64,000 nucleotides of DNA from Rheum nobile (GCA_027886185.1 WOAB01000884.1:361954-425953), one strand, 5' to 3'; shown: positions 20,489 through 31,574, counted from the stretch's first letter. Numbers and translations: made by a program. Notes: a model not told the origin generated them from the sequence alone.

Positions 20489-20904
20489 CTATACCCTTGT
20501 ATGAATGCTATTGCTTTATTAGTGGTAAGGTTTTCTTCCATTGATATTGTAGTAAGTACTATCAACAACTGTCTGAATTGGTAGTTATTTACGATCAGGG
20601 TAGGAACAACCATAAGAATAGTTAAAGAACTTGGATTTAATAGATTTCAGTGATCAAATTACATATTTGTATTGTGGATCTCGTTCTAGTGGAACTACTT
20701 TCCCCAAATCATATTCTCAATCAACTAAAGCTGTTTACTTTACTATGTTTGATAACCAAAACCCCCCTTCCTTGTTACTTGTTGATTATAATTGCATACT
20801 TCATCAGATCTTCCCTGTAGGTTCGACCCTTACTTGCTTGCTATACTCTGTTTAGTAGGTATATTAGGATTTCTTTGATTAGGCATACGACTTTAAGCCT
20901 GTCA
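20489..20904 (+). repeat. Element B 3' LTR, second part
   Basis: Resumes with CTATACCCTTGTATG, matching 6430 onward. The last ~25 bp (CATACGACTTTAAGCCTGTCA) differ from the end of the B 5' LTR (...TTTCGGCCACGTCA), so the U5 tail comes from another family member or was replaced. Confidence 0.75.
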
Positions 20905-21323
20905 AATTTGGCGCCGTTGCCGGGGATGTAGACGCCTCGCGGCCAGCGGTGGATGTAGATGCCTCGCGGCCAGCCAAAGGAGGGATTACTGAGGCTCACC
21001 GCCGGTGGTCACCGCTGACATCGTCAGAATTCTCGGGTTCTCCCACCTCGGGTCGCCGCTGACATCGTCAGAATTCTTGGAAATTTCACCGTCACGGCGG
21101 TCGCTGCTTTCTGGGTGGCGGTCGCCGTAAGGAGCGTCAGCGGCGACCGTCGCCAGGCTCACGGCGACCGCCTCCCAGAAAACAGCGACCGCTGCCCTCC
21201 TTACGGCGACCGCCGCCCAGAAAGCAGCGACCGCCATGACGGTGAAATTTCTGAGAATTCTGACGATGTCAGTGGCGACCACCGCCAGCCTTACGGTGAC
21301 CGCCACCTCCCTGTAGTCGATGC
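20905..21323 (+). other. Mosaic leader: primer site, inverted B fragment, GC-rich inverted repeat
   Basis: A complete TGGCGCCGTTGCCGGGGA (20909-20926) follows the B 3' LTR, as if a new internal region began there. Next come two copies of GCCTCGCGGCCAGC. Then GGAGGGATTACTGAGGCTC, which is the reverse complement of B's gag linker at about 8508-8526. Then a 76-bp inverted repeat (21059-21134 and 21197-21272) rich in A-family GGCGACCGCC motifs. No N-terminal gag. An open frame runs through this DNA from 21115 into the protease, but is not evidence of a protein start. Confidence 0.65.
21059..21272. repeat. 76-bp near-perfect inverted repeat
   Basis: Left arm 21059-21134 starts CTGACATCGTCAGAATTC and ends GCCGTAAGGAG. 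Right arm 21197-21272 starts CTCCTTACGGC and ends GAATTCTGACGATGTCAG. The 62-bp spacer is itself GC-rich. Only a few mismatches by eye. Confidence 0.8.
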
Positions 21324-24300
21324 AGAAGCTGAGAAGGAGTCCACGACTCCGATTTTTCCTGATTGGAAGCCTGTTCCACCATTCCCATCTGCATTAAAGC
21401 GTACAAAGCCACTTGCGCAGGACAAGGACATGTTTGAGATGTTCAGAAACGTTGAGGTAAACATTCCTCTCCTTAATTTGATCAAATTTGTTCCTCGTTA
21501 TGCTAAGTTCTTGAAGCAGATGTGCACAACAAAGAGAAATCAGGATAGGAACAACAAGAAGAAGGTGAAGGTAAGCGAACATGTTTCAGCTGTGTTTCAG
21601 AAGCGCTTACCCAAGAAGTGTGGAGACCCAGGTATGTTCACCATTCCAATTACTATTGGAGGTACCTAGTTCAATAAAGCTATGTTAGATTTGGGTGCCT
21701 CCATTAATGTTCTACCTTCATCCCTTTGTGAATCCTTACGATTAGGACCCATACATGCGACTAATATTTCCATTCAGTTAGCTGATCGATCTAGTGTGCA
21801 TCCTATAGGGATAGTGGAAGATGTTTTGGTTATGGTTGGTGATCTTACTTTTCCTACTGACTTCTTTGTGCTTAATATGGAACATGATACGCATGCAACC
21901 CTTATTCTGTTAGGGAGACCATTCTTGAAAACCGCCAATACAAAGATTAATGTGAGTACTGGTTCCTTGACTATGGAATTTGATGGCCAAACTATCAATT
22001 ACAATATCTATGAAGCCATGAAATATCCTTCTGATGATCATTCTCTATGTGCAATTGATGTACTTGAGCCTGTGGTGCAAGATGTTTTTGATGTGGATTG
22101 CCTAGATGACACGCAATCTATTATTGTTGATTCTAGTTTGGATTTCACTTTATCTACTGACATGCAGGAAGTCGTCAATGAGTTAGATGCTTACTATAAG
22201 CTTACTCTTGAGCTACCAGGTAAATCACCTTTACCACTAACCCTGTCTAGCGAGAAGCTTTTACCCTCTATTGTGCAGGCACCAGTGGTTGAGTTAAAGC
22301 CACTTCCCGATCACCTCAAGTATGTATTTCTTGGAGACAAGGAGACATTACCGGTGATCATCTCAAGCAAGCTCACCAAGGATCAGGAAGAGAGACTGGT
22401 GGTGGTTCTCAAAGAACATAAAACAACAATTGGATGGACCATTGATGACATCAAGGGAATCAGCCCTACCACCTGCATGCACCGTATTTTGCTGGAAGGA
22501 GAGGAAAAGCCATCTAGGCAGCCCCAGAGGCATCTGAACCCACCTATGATGGATGTTGTCAAGAAAGAAGTCCTGAAACTCTTACAAGCAGGTATGATAT
22601 TCCCTATTTCTGACAGTAAATGGGTTAGTCCTACACAGGTTGTCCCGAAGAAAGGAGGGATTACAGTTGTGGAAAACCATCAGGGAGAGCTAGTCCTCAC
22701 CAGGCTGCAAACATGATACAGAGTTTGTATTGACTATCGTAAGCTGAATGCGATAACTAGAAAGGATCACTTCCCTCTTCCATTTATTGATCAGATGCTT
22801 GAAAGACTTTCGGGTCGTGCTTTCTATTGCTTTCTGGATGGGTATTCAGGCTACTTTCAGATAGCCATTGCACCTGAGGATAAAGAAAAGACGACATTCA
22901 CTTGTCCGTTTGGCACTTTTGCCTATCGCAGGATGCCATTTGGGCTGTGCAATGCCCCTAGAACCTTTCATCGGTGTATGGTAAGCATCTTTTCTGAGTA
23001 CATTGAGAATTTCATAGAGGTCTTTATGGATGACTTTACTGTACATGGCGATAATTTTGATGCATGCCTAAATCACCTATCACTTGTGCTTGCAAGATGT
23101 GTTGACACTAATTTAGTGCTTAATTCTGAGAAGTGTCACTTCATGGTAGAGCAGGGCATTGTACTTGGTCATATTGTGTCGTCTAGAGGTATTGAGGTCG
23201 ATAAGGCAAAGATTGAAGTAATTCAGTCTTTGCCCTATCCTACTAATGTTCGCGAAGTTCGTTCTTTTCTTGGCCATGTAGGTTTTTATCGCAGGTTTAT
23301 TAAAGACTTCTCCAAGATCTCATCACCTCTGTGCGACCTGCTGAAGAAAGAGAATATTGGTTTTGAGTTCACAGCTAAGTATTGGGCAGCCTTTGATGAC
23401 CTGAAGGCTCGCCTAACAAGTGCCCCAATTATTCAGGCTCCTGATTGGTCTAAGCCCTCTGAGATCATGTGCGATGCCAGTGACTATGTTGTGGGGGTTG
23501 TGCTGGGCCAAAAGGAAGGAAGAGCATCCCATGTGATTCAGTATGCATCTATGACCCTGAATGGTGCATAGAGGAACTACTCCACTACAGAGAAGGAGAT
23601 GCTTGCTGTAGTGTTTGCTCTTGAAAAATTCAGGCAGTACCTCCTTAGTACAAAGGTCATTGTCTATTCAGACCATGCTGCTTTGCGCTATCTGATGACG
23701 AAGAAAGAAGCTAAGCCGAGGCTGATTCGGTGGATCTTACTACTCAGCGAGTTTGATATAGAGATCAAGGATAAGAAGGGTGCTGAGAATCTTATTGCTG
23801 ATCATCTCAGCAGAATTGTTCAGGACGATGGCACCCCACATCCTCAGATTCAGACAAGTTTTCCTAATGAGTCTCTATTCAGGCTAACTACTGTAGAGCC
23901 ATGGTATGCTGATTTGGTGAATTTTCTCACCACGGGTGAATTCCCTCCACCTTTCAACAAGGCTCAGAGGTACAGGCTACGCAGTTCGGCCATATTCTTT
24001 GTCTGGGATGACCCTTACCTATGGAAGCATTGCTCTGATCAGGTAATTCGTCGGTGCATCCTAGAAAACGAGGTAAATTCTCTCCTTACTTTTTGTCATT
24101 CAGAAGCATGTGGTGGGCATTTTGTGGTTCAGAGAACCGCAAGAAAGGTACTTGACCCAGGATTTTGGTGGCCTTCCATCTTCAAGGATGCGCATATCCA
24201 CTGTAAATCCTGTGATCAATGTCAAAGAGTTGGAAATATATCTAGTAGGGATGAGATGCCACAAACCGGGTTGATTTTTTGTGAAATCTTTGATGTTTGG

Positions 24301-25197
24301 AGCATTGACTTCATGGGACCATTTCCAACATCTTGTGGTAACATATATATTTTTCTTGCGGTGGACTACGTTTCCAAATGGGTGGAAGCGAAGGCCACCA
24401 GAACTGATGACTCTAAGGTTGTTGCAGATTTCTTGAAGTCACATATATTTGCCAGGTTTGGGCTCCCAAAAGCTCTCATAAGTGATAGAGGAACTCACTT
24501 CTGCAATAGGACAATCACTGCGCTATTGAAGAAATACCACGTCACGCAGAGAGTTTCTACTACCTATCACCCACAAACAAATGGGCAAGCTGAAGTGTCA
24601 AATAGGGAGATAAACTCCATCTTGGAAAAGACAGTGTCTCCCAATAGAAAAGACTGGAGTTTAAGGCTTGATGATGTACTATGGGCATATAGGACAGCTT
24701 ACAAAACACCGATTGGCATGTCACCCTTTAGGTTGGTGTTTGGTAAGGCTTGTCACCTTCCAATTGAGCTAGAGAACAAGGCATATTGGGATGTCAAGAA
24801 TTGAAGCTTGAGACTTGATGAGGCTGGAGAGCTTCGTAAGCTGCAATTGCAAGAGCTGGAGGAAGCAAGGATCGAGGCTTATGACAATGCCATTCACTAT
24901 AAAGAAAGGACTAAGGCATGGCATGACATAAACATATTGAGGAAGGACTTCAAGATTGGTGACAAAGTCCTCTTATTTCAGTCACGCCTTAGACTTTTCC
25001 CAAGCAAGCTGAGATCGCGTTGGGCAGGTCCTTACATAATTACCCAAGTATTCCCACATGGTGCCATAGAGCTACATGATGAAGCAACACAGACAGTGTT
25101 GAAGGTGAATGGGCAAAGAGTGAAGAAGTATCATGAGAGATTCACCAAGGACAACATTGAAGAGGCGTTCCTGAAGGAACCCGAAGCTGAGAAATGA
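21324..25197 (+). pseudogene. pol: Element A pol: Gag C-terminus, protease, RT, RNase H, integrase; four in-frame stops
   Basis: One reading frame runs throughout, with no frameshift. Gag C-terminal region 21350-21560. Protease with DLGA at about 21688-21699. RT about 22420-23340, with the catalytic FMDD motif at 23023-23034. RNase H about 23450-23870 (CDASDYVVG; STTEKEMLAV; VYSDHAALRYL). Integrase about 24080-24780, with an HHCC zinc region (CHSEACGGHF to HCKSCDQC). Its DDE residues lie in SIDFMGPFP (~24303), SDRGTHF (~24481) and NGQAEVSN (~24581). A C-terminal part follows to 25197 (DKVLLFQSRLRLFPSKLRS). Stops: TAG 21667, TGA 22714, TAG 23569, TGA 24802. It reverse-transcribes and integrates the element in intact relatives. 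The clade assignment to Athila rests on the primer site and the ORF3 neighbour. Confidence 0.9.
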
Positions 25198-25211
25198 TGA
25201 GCTAGCATGAG

Positions 25212-25256
25212 GTCGAGCCACGACGTTAACTAAGGCGCTTCTCGGGAGGCAACCCG
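25212..25256 (+). other. Conserved post-pol hairpin block (element A)
   Basis: GTCGAGCCACGACGTTAAC, TAAGGCGCTTC, then TCGGG-AGGCAA-CCCGA (25242-25257, one pair longer than in B). It follows the integrase stop by 14 bp. B and C have it after protease instead, so it marks the pol/ORF3 boundary whichever ORF precedes it. Confidence 0.7.
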
Positions 25257-25937
25257 ATGTTAGGTAGTTTATTTCCTTTCCCTTAGTTAATTTCAATTGA
25301 TTTTATTCTAGTTTTGCTGTCTGTGTCGAACTAACCTGCAAGAAGCGTGAGAAAAAAATGAAGAAGGAGAGGCGGCGACCGCCACCAACCTTACGACGAC
25401 CGCCGCCAAAGCCTCACTAGACAATTTGGCTACGGCAAATGGCAGCAACCGCCGTTTAATTACGGCGACCGCCGCCAACCTTACGGCGACCGCCGCCAAC
25501 CCCCCCTTCGACACTTTGGCTACGGCAAATGGCAGCGACCGCCGTTTAATTACGGCGATCGCCGCCATTCTCAGGTTTGATTGCTTCTCTAAAAAAAAAA
25601 CAATTCTTCAGTAACATCCCCTTTTACCCACTTTCCCCTTACCACACCTATTACCCATTTCCCAACTCTCTCCCCTTCCTCACAAACACCCTCAAACCCT
25701 AAACCTCTCTAGCAGCACCTGCCGCCCCCCGCCGCAAGCCGAGCCAACAGGGACCGCCGCCGCTGTAAGTCGCTGCCAATTTCCCCAGAAACCTTCAAAG
25801 TGTTCTAAGCGGCGACCGCCGCCTTCAACCCGGCGACCGCTGCCCTCCTTACGGTGACCGCCGCCACTTTTTTTATTCCGGTGAATTCTACTCCTTTTCT
25901 TTCGATTTGGGTGTTGTAGCTCAATACTATATCATCA
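25257..25937 (+). other. ORF3 leader of element A with GC motif arrays
   Basis: No gene. Two GC-motif clusters, 25371-25567 and about 25725-25865, repeat TACGGCGACCGCCGCC. In the first cluster a longer unit containing TTTGGCTACGGCAAATGGCA occurs twice. The middle is C-rich (CCCTTTCCCCTTACC type), like the B leader. Confidence 0.6.
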
Positions 25938-27206
25938 TTGAACATGTTTAAACGCGGCTCTACATCCCGATCTCGCCCGAGGTTGTATGAAATTGAGGAA
26001 ACGCGTAGGAAAATTATTAAGAAAAAGCAAATGCTCACTACTATGTTCTTTGATCCTGAGATGATGCGTGCGCTTCGTCTATATGAGTGTACTGAGAGAT
26101 TATTTGCTCAGTGTGGTTTGGACGGTTTCTTCCATCGTGGGGCGCCGACCTTCCCCACTTGGACGGAGGAATTTCTGATCATTTTTTAGAATGTGGAGGC
26201 TGAGGGTAGGATTACTTTTCGGTTGACTGGCAGCAACCATTCCTTGTCCTATGGGGAGCTTGATGTAGCGCTTGGGATAACCAAGCCACCCTCTTCTCAG
26301 GAGGATTGGGATGCGGCACAGGGATTTGTTCATTTCTGGTGTCTTTCTACGGGAACCACAGTTTTTGATCCACAACATGGCGAGTACAACTACAAGTGGT
26401 CTCACCCGTGTCTACGGTTGGCACATAAGGTGATTCGGATGGCATTCGTTGGCCAGTCCGAGATGAACAAGGTGTCGTATCTTGATTTGGAGGCCGTCTA
26501 GAGCATGACACCCGGGTGCGCAGTGGTGAAGGACTGGCAATCCTTGTTTATTACGTGTTGTAGGAAGTTCCAGAGCGACAAGAAGCACAAGATCGTTATC
26601 GGTGGGCTGGTTTCTCTGATAGGTCTGCATCTGGGTATTGATCTACCCGACCCGTCTCAGCAGCTTACTTCGGGCTATACTTATGATTTTCGTCAGCTTA
26701 GGACGGTGGGTGTCTTGTCTGGGAGTCCGCCACGTCAGTATTGGCTGTATGGTTCGAGGGGCTGCTACAAGCTCCATATTCCTCTACCTGTTGAGGTGCC
26801 ATATGGGCCTCGTTATATGGACTTTGATCTGAGCCGATACAGGATTGGTGCTGGAGGCAACAATGTTGCGGGCACCTCCGTTGTTGGTGTTTCTGCTGCA
26901 CCTGTGGAGCAGCCTGAGGAATCCGAGGAGGAGGAGGAAGATACTGCGATGCTTGAGATGCAGGCAGCTGTTGAGTAGCATCCCGATTTACAGATGAGGA
27001 TGTGGGAGACGCTTCAGCAGATGGATACTCGTCAGAGGTCCATGGAGTCGGAGTTTGTAGACTTCCGACGTGAGGAGAGAGAGTACCATGCTGAGCAGTC
27101 TACTATGATGCAGCAGCACAACGACAACATTAGAGCTATGGATGAACAGATGCGCCAGTGGAACGCGTTCATGGGCCTGCACTTTCGCCCACCACCTTCG
27201 CAATAG
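25938..27206 (+). pseudogene. Element A ORF3 (Athila-type 3' ORF), three TAG stops
   Basis: Likely start is the ATG at 25941 or nearby (NMFKRGSTSRSRPRLYEIE). One frame is kept to 27206, with TAG at 26187, 26499 and 26976 only. It is a distant relative of B and C ORF3: it shares a G.LDVALGITKPP block (compare DAPGITKEPSDG) and KWSHPCLRLAHKVIR (compare NPWLRLIHKV). An acidic stretch (EESEEEEED) and a Gln/Glu-rich helical C-terminus (about 26994-27206) resemble the others' ends. Role unknown. No signal peptide or hydrophobic membrane span is evident. Confidence 0.7.
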
Positions 27207-27914
27207 TGGTACATTTCTTACTTCCCCTATTCTTTTTGTCCAGTTTCATTGAGGACAATGTTTATCACAAGTGTGGGGGAGTGGATTCTGTATTTACTAT
27301 TGTTATTCTGGAAAAAAAGATCCAAAAAGAGAATAAAAAGGCAATAAAAATCTTGGGATGGACTGAAAACCTGAAAGGGCGGTTCATGCAACAAGCAGGT
27401 AATCTGGCTGGCATTAGGCCATGGCAAAAATAGATTCAGAGTAAAGTGAGGTGGTGAGTCCAATTTGAAAAATGAAAAGAGAGTGTTAGGTGAAAACCTG
27501 AAAAGGCGCCTAAGCAAAATGAGTGAAAAAAATTGAGTGTTTTAGGACTATCAATTTACCGGCGCAGGAGACATAAGAAGTGGAGTATAGGAGTGTTTTG
27601 GGTAGTTTTTCACTTGGAGGAATAAGTTGTAGTCATTTTGATGTTATTTCATTCTCTTTGATGATCTTTGATGATGTTGGACTTGGATGGCGTGTTTGAT
27701 TGGAGCTGAGGATTAGATTGTTGTTGTTGTTTGTTGTGCTGATTGATGAGTCGATTTTATATGGATGGTTAGGAGGATGTTGAGCTTTCATGTAGGTGCT
27801 AGTTCTCTTTGTTGTGAGCTTTTGTGCATGTTGATGATCTAGGGATTTTATTGATGATGAGTGGTAGTTTTCTATCCAAGTGAAAAAGAATAGAGATTCA
27901 AGTGTGGGGGAGTT
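27207..27914 (+). other. Element A 3' non-coding region, hairpin pair and purine tract
   Basis: Contains an inner purine tract (AAGTGTGGGGGAGTGG near 27269-27284), the hairpin pair and the terminal tract AAGTGTGGGGGAGTTT (about 27899-27914) before the 3' LTR. The two tracts are almost identical, as in B. The opposite-strand ORF at 27633-27926 is not a gene. Confidence 0.6.
27364..27513 (+). other. Paired GNRA-like hairpins (element A)
   Basis: Hairpin 1 (27364-27386): TGAA-AA-CCT-GAAA-GGG-CGG-TTCA. Hairpin 2 (27486-27513): TTAGG-TGAAAA-CCT-GAAA-AGG-CG-CCTAA. In hairpin 2 the stem changes from C's CCC/GGG to CCT/AGG and from CTAGG/CCTAG to TTAGG/CCTAA, both compensated. Confidence 0.7.
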
Positions 27915-28522
27915 TGATACACACAATTACGTTGTGTGTATAGACGGAGTTTTAGCATATATTTAGTGGTGTTTAGGGAAGCATTGGAGCTTTACTGGAG
28001 CATTGGAGTGGAGACACTGAAGACGTCACTTGGAGGCATTTTAGGAGATTTCTGGAGCTGAAGCGAAGAACCCCCAAGAAGTGCTCTAGCGGCGACTGCC
28101 GCACCCGTCAGCAGTGGATCCGAACTGTTTTATTTCCTTATTTCATATTTTATTATTATTAGTGTTTTTATTATTTCGTTTTAATTTATCTTTAGAGACT
28201 TATTTCCTTTTAGTATTTAAGGGTAGAGGGAAGGCTTGTTTCCCGGCGAACCCTACTTTCATTGTTTTTCGTTTATACGTACCTTGCTATGATAAAACTA
28301 AGCCTCTCTTGCTTAGTCAGACAATTGAAGCTTTCGTCTTGATTTAGTTGTGAGATTTTCGTTCCTTATCTATCGCATGGATTTTATCTATTCTCTTGCT
28401 TGAATTGTTTATGATTAATATTGATAATCTCTAGCCTGCGCAACTAGGGTTTGTCTCTATTGATTGATTGCTAGATCTAGATTGTTACTGGTTGAGCATA
28501 TCTTCATCGTATTAGCAACTGC
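27915..28522 (+). repeat. Element A 3' LTR, truncated to 608 bp
   Basis: Starts TGATACACACAATTACG and follows 4260 onward to ATTAGCAACTGC at 28522, where homology stops abruptly. About 525 bp of the 3' side is missing. No target-site duplication can be identified. Confidence 0.85.
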
Positions 28523-29515
28523 TCATTGTGTGCCTCTTGGCATAAAATCTCATTCTCCATTATTATCGTTTCCTTCTAATCTACAAACTATACACAAACC
28601 CACTCAACCCTACTCCTTCTCTTATATCAACAAATAAGCAAGTTACCTATTCTTTTTCACTTTTTAACAACCTTTCGTTTTTCTCCTTCTCCACTGAAAT
28701 CAACAAATAAGCATAACAAGGTTGCTTCAAGTTTATTTCCCTAGTTTGCTTCTACCTCTATTTCTTTCTTCTTTTGATCAACAAAACTTCGCAATCATTG
28801 GTGATTCGGCTTCTCTGATGTATAACTGCCAAATGTTTTCACATGTTGGCCACTTGGAGGCTTAGTATTGTTAAGTCAATCGCCAAGTTGCATGCATTCA
28901 GTTTATTTGCGATACATTTGTTTCGGTCATGTTTCCATGTTTAGGCTGCACACGAAATTTTCCAAATATCCCATTCCTCTTTCTAATTCCATGTACATTT
29001 GTATTGCATGACCTGAAATGCACCATTTTTTTGTGTATTTTCGTTAAAAAAATGTACATGCACATGTGCATCTACCTTTCACTTTCTCAATTGTTTAGTT
29101 TCTTTCACTGCTGTCCCACCGATTTCATAGTATTTTTTAAATCATCGGTCTAATTACATGCTTCCACTATGTTTGCCATATTATTGTTTCATCCACCCTT
29201 AACTGAATTTAGATACATTCAATCACAATTACTAATTGTATTATCTTGCATGTCTATGGATTGCTAATGTTGATATTGCGTTATTTGTCAATGGATGATA
29301 TGCTACATTCATTTTGAAAAAAATTGACTCAGATACATGATTATGTTGCTTAATGTACAATCTTCCTCTTTTCTCTACTCACTTCTTCTCAATTGAGTGT
29401 ATTTTTCATATGTTTTTGTAAATGATGGTTGTCGATTTCTTCTGCAATGGCTTTTGTTGTCTTTTAATAGCATCATTACCGAATGATTTTGATGTTGGAA
29501 CATATTTTTTCAGAA
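28523..29515. other. AT-rich flank
   Basis: No recognisable gene. It may hold introns or upstream sequence of the Agenet relic that follows. A T-rich tract ending in TTTTTTCAG (about 29504-29513) directly precedes that ORF. Confidence 0.45.
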
Positions 29516-29899
29516 ATGCCTCACACACTTCCAGTTGGGATGACTGTCAAAATTCTTAGAGCAATCCAACCCTTTATTGACTCTTACTACACAAGCACCA
29601 TCGTCGACTGGCCTCTTGCAAACCCCTATGTGGTGGAGTACAACAACATTATTTACGGTGATGCCAAAACAAGAGTAAGAGAGCTGGTTTGTTGCACCCG
29701 AACTCGATTCTCACCCTAAATCAGCTGCCCAGAGCACTATTCCATAGGCATGCTTGTTGACGCCTGGACCAACGAAAAGTGGTGGAGGGGCATGGTTTTA
29801 CGCAACTGGTATGACACTTCTTTGTATAGAGTTTACTTTCCCACCCTCGACCAGTCACTCAAGATCGAGCACAAACGACTCTATCCCCATGAGTTTTGA
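29516..29899 (+). pseudogene. Second tandem-Agenet relic, one in-frame stop
   Basis: The ATG at 29516 (MPHTLPVGMTVKILRA) follows a splice-acceptor-like TTTTTTCAG. Module 1 runs to about 29700 (PYVVEYNN strand). After TAA at 29717-29719 the same frame continues with module 2, YSIGMLVDAWTNEKWWRGMV and YRVYFPTL, ending at TGA 29897-29899. The WW.G.V core and spacing match module 2 of 1522-1890. Total about 127 codons. The two copies look like members of one local family, now separated by the retrotransposon complex. Reading through the stop is not supported, so it is treated as a pseudogene. Confidence 0.65.
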
Positions 29900-31574
29900 T
29901 TGTACCTTGGGTAGCCCTACAATAATGGTCAAAATTGATGTTGTACTTTTCTTTTGTTATGCACTTGTAAGGGATCTAACCATATTTTATCCATGTTTCA
30001 GTATAATTACCCAGAGTTGGTTGCTAGGAAGGTATGTAAACCCTAATCATTGTTCAATTTTTTTGGGTTCCTTTATAGATGGTTTTAGACCCTTTTCTGG
30101 ATTTTGGATATGTGAATCTAGGTTGTTGTTGTTTTGGATAGATTGTGCTTATGTTGGTGGGTTTTGGGTTGTGTTTTTTGGTTTAGATATTCATCAATGT
30201 GACATGGTACTTTAGCTTGTTGTACTCCATGTTCACTCCATTTGCTCTAAAATGTATCGATTAAGTTAAATATTCTTTCACTAATTACTAACTACGAATA
30301 TGTACATTTTTCAAGTATCAATTCAAGTATATGTTAACAAAATCTCATGTCTCATTATTTACATTCGAAAACATTATTAAAATGCAATGTATAGGGTGAA
30401 TTTTTATATAACCAAAATACATCTCTTCCTAACAAGGAAAAAAATAATGGCAATGTGAGGTAAGCCCTCAAATGATTACACATTGTAGCCGGCCATAAAA
30501 AATCCTTTACTTTCCAAAAAATTTTAAAATTGAGTCTAATGATTGCAGTTTGCCAAACTTTTCAATACAACCAAAACCTTAATAAATCATTCTTCTTCCT
30601 TTATATACAAACGTACAAAACATAACTTCCATCTCTCTACTCTTAGCCAATCTCCACACTAACCATTTTGTTTTTTGCCTTTTCAACTGAATGTTAACTG
30701 ACAATGTTGCATTATAAACTAACAGTTCTCTCCTTTATCGAATTTTTAATGTGTACCATATTGTTTTACTAATAGTTTAAAAAACTATTCAATAGCATTA
30801 CGAAACAACCAAAAAATATATATATTTGTCTCGTATCATACTAATTAACCACCTACAAATATAAGTAATGCCCTATAATTCATATTTCACATTTACAGTC
30901 TAATTTAATCAAAGTTTACTTACGTACAAACTTTAAAGTAACTTAAATATCACATTCCATATTTGTTTGTTTACTTCTAAGTCAACAAAACAAGGGAAAA
31001 AAGAGAGGATGAATATAAGGTATTCATGTGTCAATAATTATATTTTCTTTTTTATTTTACAAGTATAGTTTAAACCAATTTGTAAAATCAACATTAATCA
31101 ACCAAACAAAGCATGATTGCACGCCTACACCTTCTATCTATTAAGTTATTTGTTTACGTCCAAAAAAAATACAGGAGATTAATTCATAAAACGCAATTTA
31201 TAATGTTATCACAAAATTAAAGGTATAACAATTTATACAAATGTTAGTTGCCTTATTTATTTTCCAAATTCTTCAATTTAAAGTCATTTTGCAGGCAACT
31301 TTTCATTTTCTACACACATGGGGTGGGCTCCGCATCTGCAACATTATAGCTTTTTTTGTGTATTTAACAACTTATTATAAAAACATTCCTTAAAATAAAT
31401 AACTATTAAAATTGGGAATAGTTTTATTACATTATATAAATTTGCATTATCTCCCACATTTATCCTCTATTCGGATAATTATTACGTAAATTAAATTTAA
31501 CTCATACTTCATTTACATTCCAATAAACTATCTCTTCTTATTTGAATATAACAAATTTCATAACCAAACCCTCA
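29900..31574. other. AT-rich interval without recognised features
   Basis: Very AT-rich; only short shadow ORFs such as 29754-30215. No repeat structure or domain recognised. Confidence 0.5.

Larger units (their letters stand above)
5501..20904 (+). mobile_element. Element B: Athila-derived retrotransposon lacking RT/integrase, split by element C
   Basis: 5' LTR 5501-6867; primer site 6871-6888; gag 6943-8591; protease 8588-9760; hairpin 9775-9820; leader; ORF3 10514-11746; paired hairpins 11961-12109; purine tract 12395-12408; 3' LTR 12409-13336 plus 20489-20904. The protease ORF ends after a tail not seen in element A and the next block is the post-pol hairpin, so RT, RNase H and integrase are absent. 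The same arrangement occurs in C. Without C (7152 bp, plus one 5-bp copy of the target) B would be about 8.2 kb. Confidence 0.8.
4260..28522 (+). mobile_element. Element A: Athila-type Ty3/gypsy retrotransposon, interrupted and rearranged
   Basis: Element A is bounded by LTRs starting TGATACACACAATTA at 4260 and 27915. Internal parts belonging to A are the C-terminal Gag/protease, RT, RNase H and integrase (about 21324-25197), a conserved post-pol hairpin (25212-25256), a GC-motif spacer, ORF3 (25938-27206), paired hairpins (27364-27513) and a purine tract (27900-27914). The N-terminal part of Gag is absent. The 15 kb between A's 5' LTR and its pol is occupied by element B with element C inside it. 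Family GC motifs (CGGCGACCGCCGCC type) occur in both A LTRs and A's internal region, which links the two ends. By eye about 20 differences separate the comparable 608 bp of the two LTRs, so A is not very young. The order LTR-gag-PR-RT-RH-INT-ORF3-LTR and the Asp-tRNA-like primer site fit the Athila lineage. Confidence 0.8.

Noticed and set aside
21667..24804. Programmed stop readthrough in element A pol
   Set aside because: Four stops of two kinds are scattered through conserved domains, and three more lie in ORF3. Decay is a simpler explanation than readthrough.
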